6,339 nucleotides of DNA from Calditrichota bacterium (lineage in GTDB: Bacteria > Calditrichota > Calditrichia > RBG-13-44-9). Of this stretch, positions 1 to 5,480 are shown piece by piece. The stretch is from assembly GCA_016934605.1 (NCBI GenBank), contig JAFGSO010000209.1, positions 1-6,339 on the forward strand, in the 5' to 3' direction. Every line of letters begins with the position of its first letter. Within the stretch, counting starts at the first letter, position 1. Both the position numbers and the translations under genes were made by a program. The notes under the pieces were generated by a model that was not told where the DNA came from, made no database searches, and saw only the letters and a program-made list of their open reading frames with translations.

Positions 1-1284
1 CCGCTGATCGAGCGGATCATTCAGTTCACTGAAGGCATTGCCGATTTCCTTGCCCGCCACAATTGGTTCAAACCGTTCCACCAGCACGGGATTGTCCCGG
101 TGCCTTTTTGCCAGTGGCGACATTTCCACCGGATAATCTGTTACAAAGGTAGGTTGAATCAGTTTCGGTTCAACCAGCTCTCCGAAAATCTCATCGATAA
201 TCTTGCCGCGTCCCCAGGAATCCTCCACCGGAAGGCCAAGATTTTCAGACGCTTTTCTCAGGTTTTGTTCGTTTAATTCAGAAACATCGATACCGGCATA
301 CTCCCGGATTCCCTCAAACAATGGAAGCCGTCGCCAGGGAGGAGAGAGGTCAATCTGATAATTCTGATAAGAAATTTTGGTTCCTCCCAGAACCTTTTCT
401 GATACAAAAGCAATCATACGTTCGGTGAATTCCATCATCCAGAAGTAATCCATGAAGGCGACATACAGTTCCATCTGGGTAAATTCAGGATTGTGGAACC
501 GATCGATACCTTCATTACGGAAGTCATTTCCGAATTCATAAACACCGTCGAATCCTCCCACTATAAGTCGTTTGAGGTAAAGTTCATCAGCGATTCGAAG
601 ATAGAGTTTCATATCCAGCGTATTATGATGTGTTATGAATGGCCGTGCTGTGGCTCCGCCATAGAGCGGCTGCAGAATAGGCGTTTGCACTTCCAGAAAA
701 TCATACTGATTCAGGAATTCTCTCATGGCTGCCACAATCTGCGTTCGCTTGATAAATACCTTACGCACTTCCGGATTGACGATCAGGTCCACATAGCGCT
801 GCCGATAGCGCAACTCTTTATCGGAGAACGGATCATATACTACTTTTTTACCGTCTTCCACTTTTTCCTTTACGATTGGCAGAGGCCGGAGCGATTTACT
901 TAACAATTCAATCCTACTGGCATAAATGGTAATCTCACCCGTTCGCGTCTTAAAAACCTTTCCAATGATACCGACGATATCCCCTATGTCCAGCAAATTA
1001 TAGAGTTGAAATGCTTTTTCTCCCACTTCGTCCTTTTTTAGATAAATCTGGATTTTTCCCTGCATATCCTGGATGTGGAAAAATGCCGTCTTCCCCATAA
1101 GCCGGTTGGACATGATCCGTCCTGCCACAGAAACTTCCTGTTCATTCAGATTGTCGAAATTGTCTATTATCTGGCTTGAATTATGTGTTTTAGGGAACTG
1201 ATGGGGGTACGGTTCGAATCCCAGCTCCCTTATTTTCATTAATTTTTCGCGGCGTTGCAGAATTAACTGATTTAATTCTTCCAA
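1..1284 (-). CDS. lysS: Lysyl-tRNA synthetase, class II (C-terminus beyond window)
   Basis: Cytoplasmic enzyme that activates lysine with ATP and charges tRNA-Lys. 428 codons are visible, against about 500 for the family. After a short N-terminal helix (start of protein MEELNQLILQ if TTG is read as Met) come an OB-fold anticodon-binding domain from about residue 51 (VSVAGRIMSNRL, then FHIQDMQGKIQIYL) and the class II catalytic core. Motif 1 is around KRTQIVAAMREFL. The stretch GGATARPFITHHNTLD and YLRIADELYLKRLIVGGF is typical of LysRS. Motif 2 is FRNEG at 508-522 (Arg256), followed by HNPEFTQME. The visible part ends in IGNAFSELNDPLDQR; motif 3 lies outside. The start chosen is TTG at 1284-1282, because a strong Shine-Dalgarno stands 7 nt before it. 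Alternative in-frame ATGs at 1299 and 1335 have no visible Shine-Dalgarno. The gene diverges from the chemosensory operon and has no functional link to it. The family call is very secure; the start is moderately secure. Confidence 0.97.
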   Translation of the reverse strand, partial: MEELNQLILQRREKLMKIRELGFEPYPHQFPKTHNSSQIIDNFDNLNEQEVSVAGRIMSNRLMGKTAFFHIQDMQGKIQIYLKKDEVGEKAFQLYNLLDIGDIVGIIGKVFKTRTGEITIYASRIELLSKSLRPLPIVKEKVEDGKKVVYDPFSDKELRYRQRYVDLIVNPEVRKVFIKRTQIVAAMREFLNQYDFLEVQTPILQPLYGGATARPFITHHNTLDMKLYLRIADELYLKRLIVGGFDGVYEFGNDFRNEGIDRFHNPEFTQMELYVAFMDYFWMMEFTERMIAFVSEKVLGGTKISYQNYQIDLSPPWRRLPLFEGIREYAGIDVSELNEQNLRKASENLGLPVEDSWGRGKIIDEIFGELVEPKLIQPTFVTDYPVEMSPLAKRHRDNPVLVERFEPIVAGKEIGNAFSELNDPLDQR

Positions 1285-1291
1285 AAACTGG

Positions 1292-1296
1292 CTCCT
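1292..1296 (-). promoter_or_regulatory. Shine-Dalgarno of lysS, supports a TTG start
   Basis: On the minus strand the sequence reads AGGAG (preceded by TG), then seven bases, then TTG at 1284-1282. The in-frame ATG at 1299-1297 overlaps the beginning of this element and has only AT-rich sequence before it (CTTTCATTTAAAG). The TTG start gives a protein beginning [M]EELNQ and then RREKL, which matches the usual N-terminus of bacterial LysRS. Seen directly; choice of start is inference. Confidence 0.65.
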
Positions 1297-1470
1297 CATC
1301 TTTAAATGAAAGAAAAAGATAGTTATTTTTTGCATTTTATACAACAGAGAATGTAAACTAATAGGTATTTTGAAACGACTTTAATTTGATGTATCTTTCA
1401 GTTTATAAGAGGTGATAAAAAGGGTCTTTGGCGAGTCATTTTTATGTTTTCGATAAGTGGTTTATTTCCC

Positions 1471-1499
1471 TTGACATTATTTTGGATTCATGCTAAATT
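1471..1499 (+). promoter_or_regulatory. Sigma70-type promoter with extended -10, driving the chemosensory operon
   Basis: A perfect -35 hexamer TTGACA (1471-1476) is followed by a 17-nt spacer and the -10 hexamer TAAATT (1494-1499, four of six consensus positions). A TG at 1491-1492, one base upstream of the -10, makes an extended -10 element. Transcription would begin near 1505-1507, leaving a leader of about 104 nt before the GTG start at 1610. Motifs are seen directly; activity is inferred. Confidence 0.75.
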
Positions 1500-1551
1500 T
1501 TTTTTCAAAATTAAATTTAAATAATTAAAAAAATTAAAGCTAAATACGAAC

Positions 1552-1578
1552 CATTCCGATAATTCCCACATTGGAATG
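1552..1578 (+). promoter_or_regulatory. Inverted repeat / 5'-leader hairpin upstream of the first operon gene
   Basis: CATTCCGAT (1552-1560) can pair with ATTGGAATG (1570-1578) in nine pairs, one of them G-U, around a 9-nt loop. It lies in an otherwise AT-rich leader, about 20 nt before the Shine-Dalgarno. No U-run follows, so it is not an intrinsic terminator. It may stabilise the 5' end or affect translation. Its dyad form (ATTCC/GGAAT arms) could also be a protein-binding site just downstream of the promoter. The structure is visible; the role is unknown. Confidence 0.5.
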
Positions 1579-1597
1579 CTAACAAATTATTTAAAAC

Positions 1598-1603
1598 AAG
1601 GAG
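1598..1603 (+). promoter_or_regulatory. Shine-Dalgarno supporting a GTG start
   Basis: AAGGAG lies six bases before the GTG at 1610-1612, which is ideal spacing. This supports GTG as the true start. The downstream reading frame keeps a well-formed N-terminal domain from the first residues onward. Confidence 0.85.
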
Positions 1604-1609
1604 TACACC

Positions 1610-3025
1610 GTGAATCAGGTTTTCGTTCGATCTGAACAACTGGCGGATAAAATTCACGACATTAAATTACATATTCCTGAATGGAAGGTGCTTTTTGCTG
1701 TCGATGGCAAAATGTCTGTTCCAGAACTGGCTCAATTTCTGGAAATGGATCAGGCGGAGGCAGAGAGTGCCCTCTCCCGTTTGCAGGAAATGCAATTGAT
1801 AGAGAGTGAAGGCGGTGCGGAAGGACCGGTAGAGGAGATCCGTGAAGCTGCTTCAGGAATTACTGCTCTTGATGAAACATTTGAAGAATTTGAACGGGTT
1901 GAATCGAGCGAACCACCGGAAGCGGAGACAATGGAAGAAGAACAGCCGGAATCGACCGGTCCGGAAGAACCGGAATTCACTGAAGAGCAGGAACTGGAAC
2001 TCCCGGAAGAGCAGGAACGGGAACTTTCTGAAGAACAGGAACCGGAACTCACCGGGGAGGATGAAGGGGGATCCTCTGAACAGCAAGAGCCGGACCTCAG
2101 CGAACAGGGGGAAGCGGCAAGTGATTTTCGGGATGAAGTAGACAGGGCATTTGCCGCTGCCGAAGCGGAAGAAGAAGTACCGGAGGAACCGGCAGAACAG
2201 GAGTTACTGCAGGCGGATGAAATTGCTGAAGAGGATGAAACAGAACCCGATTCTCCAGAGGAGGAACTGTCTGAAGAAGAAATCTCTGAAGAAGATCTGG
2301 CAGGTAAATTTGAAGAACTGAAACTGGATGATGATACTCTGGAAGAGGAAGAGACAGAAGAGACCGAACAGGACCTGGACAGTCTGATCAACGATCTGCT
2401 TAAAGAGGAAAGTTTTGCAGATGAGGGCGAAGAAGGACCGAAAATTCTAGATGATGAAGAGATGGCCGAGTGGGAATCTGATGAGCCTACCGATCTGATT
2501 GAAGAACCGGAGCGGGAAACAGAATTGCCCGATGTTGAAACTGAAATTCCTGCCGAAACAGAGGAGGAGGCAGTCGAAACCTCCGAAGAAGCGGAGGTTG
2601 AGGAATCGACCGAAGAGCAGCCGGAAGAATCGGAAGAACAGGAAGTGATTCCCGCCGCTCCGGAAGGTCAGAAGACTATCCTGGTGGTAGATGACAGTAT
2701 TGTAATCAGAAAAATGGTTGAGATAGCTCTTGAGAACGAGAACTACAACGTCGTTTCTGTTGGCACCGGTAAGGAGGCATTTGCCTATTTGGATGAGAAA
2801 GAGCCGGCCATGGTAATTCTCGATATCATGCTTCCTGATGTGAATGGCCTGGATATATTGAAGACTATCAAGTCCAGCAGTCAGATTCCGGTAGTTATGT
2901 TGTCTGCAAAGGATACACCAAAAGAAACCAGCAAGGCCAAGGAGCTTGGTGCTAACGATTTTATTCCCAAACCCTTCAGGGACGAAGAGCTGATTAACAA
3001 GATTCACGAGCTGATTGGACAGTAA
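1610..3025 (+). CDS. Response regulator: winged-helix-like N-terminus, acidic repeat linker, C-terminal receiver
   Basis: 471 residues from GTG. Residues 1 to about 67 look like the small winged-helix-type domain found in PatA/DUF4388-like regulators: WKVLFAVDGKMSVPELAQFL, then alternating helices ending ALSRLQEMQLIES. Residues of about 68-353 are low-complexity and rich in Glu/Asp, with an octapeptide repeat at 117-164. Within it lie short less acidic islands near 171-183, 230-239 and 254-266 (for example LDSLINDLLKEE). Residues 355-471 form a CheY-like receiver with all key residues: acidic pair Asp361-Asp362, phospho-acceptor Asp405 (ILDIMLPD), Ser432 at the switch Thr/Ser position, and Lys454 in PKPF. 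No DNA-binding output follows the receiver. As first gene of a CheW/receptor operon it is probably the phosphorylation target of the cognate kinase, acting by protein contacts as proposed for PilG- or PixG-type regulators. The receiver is certain, the N-terminal assignment tentative, the output unknown. Confidence 0.93.
   Translation: MNQVFVRSEQLADKIHDIKLHIPEWKVLFAVDGKMSVPELAQFLEMDQAEAESALSRLQEMQLIESEGGAEGPVEEIREAASGITALDETFEEFERVESSEPPEAETMEEEQPESTGPEEPEFTEEQELELPEEQERELSEEQEPELTGEDEGGSSEQQEPDLSEQGEAASDFRDEVDRAFAAAEAEEEVPEEPAEQELLQADEIAEEDETEPDSPEEELSEEEISEEDLAGKFEELKLDDDTLEEEETEETEQDLDSLINDLLKEESFADEGEEGPKILDDEEMAEWESDEPTDLIEEPERETELPDVETEIPAETEEEAVETSEEAEVEESTEEQPEESEEQEVIPAAPEGQKTILVVDDSIVIRKMVEIALENENYNVVSVGTGKEAFAYLDEKEPAMVILDIMLPDVNGLDILKTIKSSSQIPVVMLSAKDTPKETSKAKELGANDFIPKPFRDEELINKIHELIGQ
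1958..2101 (+). repeat. In-frame 24-bp tandem repeat encoding an acidic octapeptide
   Basis: Six consecutive 24-nt units encode residues 117-164 of the response regulator. The core units read EEQELELP, EEQERELS and EEQEPELT, giving the consensus E-E-Q-E-x-E-L-[P/S/T]. The first unit (GPEEPEFT), the fourth (GEDEGGSS) and the sixth (EQQEPDLS, fifth after the first) are degenerate. The three core units also match at DNA level (GAA-GAR-CAG-GAA, then CTG/CGG/CCG-GAA-CTN), which suggests recent slippage or duplication rather than composition alone. The unit spanning 2054-2077 is the most diverged. Confidence 0.75.
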
Positions 3026-3040
3026 GTCTGTCTGAAGGGA

Positions 3041-3103
3041 CTCGGACCGATAAAATTTTGTGAATATGAGAATGATTCATCAATTACCATGGTTTGATCC
3101 GAG
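3041..3103 (+). repeat. Imperfect inverted repeat in the gap before cheW
   Basis: CTCGGA (3041-3046) is complementary to TCCGAG (3098-3103), with a few further possible pairs inside it. A smaller dyad TGAAT (3061-3065) / ATTCA (3075-3079) sits within the loop. The right arm contains the only Shine-Dalgarno-like bases (GAG, then AA) before cheW. There is no U-run, so it is not a terminator. It could be an mRNA processing or translation-tuning structure, or chance. Confidence 0.3.
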
Positions 3104-3115
3104 AATAGTAAATCT

Positions 3116-3601
3116 ATGTCAAAAAATGCCACGAACAGTGAAAGCAAGTCTCTTAAGGAAGAGCGATATTCTATAGTCGAAATAAACGGTACTTTATTTG
3201 GTATTGAAATTCTGAAATCACGAGAGGTTTTCCCCCTCCCGAAAATTACACCTGTCCCCAACACCAAGTCATCAGTTGTCGGCGTTTTCAATCTACGTGG
3301 AGAGATACATCCCCTTTTTGATATTTCCTCTGTCCTGGGAATGGCCGGTAAAGCACTTCAGGATACCGATATGATTGTCCTGCTGGAAAAAGATGAAACG
3401 GTGATGGGTATTCTGGCGGACAGGGTGTATGGTGTCCGCATTGTGGGTGATGAAATGATTAAACCGGCGCAGGGCTCAATACCACGGGCTATGGTTGATT
3501 ATGTTAAAGGCATGATTTCCGATAAATCGACTGAAATTTTTCTGTTGAATGTGGACAGAATTATTTCTGCAATTTTTGAATCACAATTCGGTTACAACTG
3601 A
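3116..3601 (+). CDS. cheW: CheW-type chemotaxis coupling protein
   Basis: 161 residues, the normal size for a single-domain CheW. This soluble adaptor joins the receptor's cytoplasmic tip to the CheA-type kinase. After a polar N-terminal tail (about 16 residues), the double SH3-like beta domain starts at YSIVEINGTLFGIEILKSRE. The family signature follows: VGVFNLRGEIHPLFDISSVLG, written here as NLRG at residues 59-62 plus PLFD. Arg61 corresponds to the conserved NLRG arginine near the kinase/receptor interface. Later strands include MIVLLEKDETVMGILADRVYG and the C-terminal FLLNVDRII. ATG 3116 is the first possible start, as an in-frame TGA lies at 3095-3097. Its Shine-Dalgarno is weak (GAGAA, about 10 nt upstream). 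It follows the response regulator by 90 nt and precedes the receptor by 18 nt. By position it could equally be called a PilI/PixI-like protein. Confidence 0.96.
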   Translation: MSKNATNSESKSLKEERYSIVEINGTLFGIEILKSREVFPLPKITPVPNTKSSVVGVFNLRGEIHPLFDISSVLGMAGKALQDTDMIVLLEKDETVMGILADRVYGVRIVGDEMIKPAQGSIPRAMVDYVKGMISDKSTEIFLLNVDRIISAIFESQFGYN

Positions 3602-3606
3602 TAATT

Positions 3607-3611
3607 GAGGA
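3607..3611 (+). promoter_or_regulatory. Shine-Dalgarno of the chemoreceptor, supports ATG 3620
   Basis: GAGGA (continuing AG) stands eight bases before ATG 3620-3622. The frame is also open from a TTG at 3605, but that codon overlaps this element and has no Shine-Dalgarno of its own, so the ATG is preferred. Confidence 0.75.
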
Positions 3612-3619
3612 AGCGAATA

Positions 3620-5452
3620 ATGAGCTGGCTCAGAGTGGGCATCTTGTGGAAATATTTTATTATTACGGGCATTATACTGATGGCAGCAGCGATTTTGATA
3701 CATTTTTATACCTATTCGGGTACAAAGGATGCCCTGGAATCCCGTCTGGATCAACAACTGAGGAACCTGGCACTGCTGAGCGCAGCTTCTGCAGAGACCA
3801 GCAGTATGCAGAATGTAACTGCTGCAGAACCGCTCAGTGATTCTGAAAAATTCCAGCAACTGACCCGCGAACTGGACAAAGAAATTCGCGGAATTCTGGC
3901 ATACGAACAATTTTATCAGGTGGACAGGATTTCCATTCTGTTTCTGCAGGATGAGACCGCTAAACATGTTTACAGTTCGAGTGAGTCGTTTAATGTGCTG
4001 TCGGATGTTGCCCTGTATCCCGAGATGCGCGAAGCCCGTAACAACCGGATGATCCGGCTCAAGAAAGATTATCAGGATGCCGGAAAAGAACTGATGAGCG
4101 CTTTTGCCCCGATCACCAATGCATCCGGAAATGTGATCGGCCTATCGCGGGTGGATATAAAAGCAGAAGTTTTCCAGGAGATGATGCCTTCTGCACTAAC
4201 CAGACTTCTGCTTTTTTTGGCAGCAGCGTTAGTCATTTCATTAATCATCAGTTTTATTTTGTCCCGACTTGTGATTGGTCCAATCGACAGTTTCGTTAGC
4301 TTTGTCAACAGGGTTTCTGAGGGGAATTACAAGCTCCGCTACGAAGATCATCCCCAGGATGAAATGGGCAAGATTGCCAATGCCCTGAATGTAATGCTGG
4401 AGAAACTTGAGGGCTTGATTGCCACCGAAGCCGACCGGGACCGGCTGCAGGATCAGATAACCAGCCTTTTGCGGATTGTTTCTGCGGCTGCGGACGGAGA
4501 TTTTACCGTTAAAGCCGAAGTGACGGCGGATACGCTGGGTGCCCTCTCGGATTCGTTCAATCTGATGGTATCGGAATTGAGTGGTCTGATGCGCGATGTT
4601 CAGAAGGCATCAGAACGCATTTCCGAATCGACAGTAGAGATTCTGAAAAGCAGTGAGGTGATGTCGGCCGGTGCGAACAAACAGGCAAAAGAGATTGATT
4701 CTACCGTCGCCTCGGTTAAGAATATGGCGGATATCATCAAGTATGCTAACGACCGTTCCACCCAGGCTGCCAAAGCCGCCAGCCGGGCAGCGGAAGTAGC
4801 TCTGCAGGGAACTGAAATTGTGAAAAGTTCCATTGAAGGGATGCACCGTATCCGGGATACTGTTCAGGATACGGCACGTCAGGTGCAGATTCTGGGACAG
4901 AATTCCCAGGAGATCGGAGAAATTCTGGAAGTGATCAGTGAGATCGCTAACCGTACAAACCTGCTGGGTTTGAATGCCACCATTGAGGCAGCACGGGCCA
5001 GCGAGTCCAGCCGCGGTTTTGGAGTGGTAGCGGATGAGGTAAGAAGCCTGGCGGAAAGATCCGGCCAGGCGGCTAAAGATATTGCCATACTGGTAGAGAA
5101 TATTCAGAAGGGAACTTCCGAAGCCGTCAAAGCTATGCAAAATGGAACCCGCGAAGTGGACAAAGAAATCCGCAAGGTCGATGAGGCCGGCAGTGCTCTC
5201 AAGGAAATTCTGGAAGTGGTACAGAATTCAGATCATCTGATTAATGAGATTTCAGAATCATTTCAGCAGCAGACTACCACCAGTTCGAATATAACGAGTA
5301 TCATGGAAAAAATTGCGGATATTGCTCAGGAGACTGCTGAACGTGCTCAAACCTCCAAACAGTTATCCGACGAAATGACCAAATTGTCCGGAATACTTAG
5401 CGTCGCTGTATCCCGCTTTAAACTTTCCGGACAGTATAAGACACCAAAATGA
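3620..5452 (+). CDS. Methyl-accepting chemotaxis protein, PilJ/PixJ-like with Cache-type sensor and two HAMP segments
   Basis: 610 residues; inner-membrane chemoreceptor. Transmembrane helix 1 spans about residues 12-30. An extracytoplasmic domain (31-195) looks like a single Cache sensor: helical start, strand RISILFLQD (103-111) and the typical late motif APITNASGNVIG (163-174) followed by SRVDI. Transmembrane helix 2 covers 196-215. HAMP 1 is about 216-268 (VIGPIDSF, then DEMGKIANALNVML). A second HAMP-like segment runs from about 276 to 330 (SLLRIVSAAADGDF, then TLGALSDSFNLMV), as in PilJ and cyanobacterial receptors. The signalling coiled coil follows, with its tip at 444-475 (NRTNLLGLNATIEAAR, then GFGVVADEVR). 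The tip departs from the usual ALNAAIEAARAGExGRGFAVVA at several places (Gly450, Ser461, Ser464, Gly468). The C-terminus ends GQYKTPK, with no NWETF-like CheR/CheB tether. It would cluster with CheW and the kinase. The ligand cannot be told. Confidence 0.95.
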   Translation: MSWLRVGILWKYFIITGIILMAAAILIHFYTYSGTKDALESRLDQQLRNLALLSAASAETSSMQNVTAAEPLSDSEKFQQLTRELDKEIRGILAYEQFYQVDRISILFLQDETAKHVYSSSESFNVLSDVALYPEMREARNNRMIRLKKDYQDAGKELMSAFAPITNASGNVIGLSRVDIKAEVFQEMMPSALTRLLLFLAAALVISLIISFILSRLVIGPIDSFVSFVNRVSEGNYKLRYEDHPQDEMGKIANALNVMLEKLEGLIATEADRDRLQDQITSLLRIVSAAADGDFTVKAEVTADTLGALSDSFNLMVSELSGLMRDVQKASERISESTVEILKSSEVMSAGANKQAKEIDSTVASVKNMADIIKYANDRSTQAAKAASRAAEVALQGTEIVKSSIEGMHRIRDTVQDTARQVQILGQNSQEIGEILEVISEIANRTNLLGLNATIEAARASESSRGFGVVADEVRSLAERSGQAAKDIAILVENIQKGTSEAVKAMQNGTREVDKEIRKVDEAGSALKEILEVVQNSDHLINEISESFQQQTTTSSNITSIMEKIADIAQETAERAQTSKQLSDEMTKLSGILSVAVSRFKLSGQYKTPK

Positions 5453-5469
5453 TGCACCGATTTAATAAA

Positions 5470-5474
5470 AGGTG
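5470..5474 (+). promoter_or_regulatory. Shine-Dalgarno of the last ORF
   Basis: AGGTG within AAAAGGTGAAAAGG lies six bases before ATG 5481. It sits in the 28-nt gap after the receptor stop codon and supports translation of the downstream frame from this ATG. Confidence 0.7.
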
Positions 5475-5480
5475 AAAAGG

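Larger units (their letters stand above)
1300..1609. other. AT-rich divergent intergenic region between lysS and the chemosensory operon
   Basis: About 310 bases with no credible gene. The plus-strand half carries the operon promoter, leader hairpin and ribosome binding site, listed separately. For lysS, the only -10-like element I see on the minus strand is TATAAA at 1341-1336, about 50 nt before the start. No good -35 lies 16-18 nt upstream of it, so I do not call a lysS promoter. Bases 1494-1545 are almost pure A/T. A weak dyad TAAACT (1354-1359) / AGTTTA (1400-1405) has a 40-nt loop and is probably chance. I see no T-box or lysine-riboswitch-like structure before lysS. Confidence 0.7.

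Noticed and set aside
493..903. Plus-strand open frame inside lysS
   Set aside because: Antisense to the LysRS catalytic core, including motif 2; Cys/His-rich translation without any family resemblance.
1354..1405. TAAACT/AGTTTA dyad as a terminator or riboswitch for lysS
   Set aside because: Six pairs with a 40-nt loop in AT-rich DNA; expected by chance, no supporting structure.
1494..1545. Nearly pure A/T stretch as a replication origin or UP element
   Set aside because: It lies downstream of the promoter, so it cannot be an UP element, and there are no DnaA-box-like repeats. It is more simply an AT-rich leader.
1842..2141. Alternative plus-strand frame with Asn/Arg/Lys-rich translation inside the response regulator
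   Set aside because: A frame-shifted reading of the same 24-bp repeat; the main frame has the receiver and a good start, and nothing supports a second product.
1750..2391. Long minus-strand open frame giving a Ser-rich protein, opposite the acidic linker
   Set aside because: It is the antisense of Glu-rich codons (GAA/GAG read as TTC/CTC, and as TCC/TCT in another frame). The Ser-only composition is a reading-frame artefact; no ribosome binding site or domain is seen.
2447..3007. Minus-strand open frame opposite the receiver domain
   Set aside because: Shadow of a certain plus-strand coding region; no recognisable domain.
3605..3619. TTG at 3605 as start of the chemoreceptor
   Set aside because: It overlaps the Shine-Dalgarno that serves ATG 3620; the five added residues (MRKRI) give no support either way.
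4610..5140. Minus-strand open frame opposite the receptor signalling domain
   Set aside because: Antisense to the conserved coiled-coil hairpin; no start signals and no domain.
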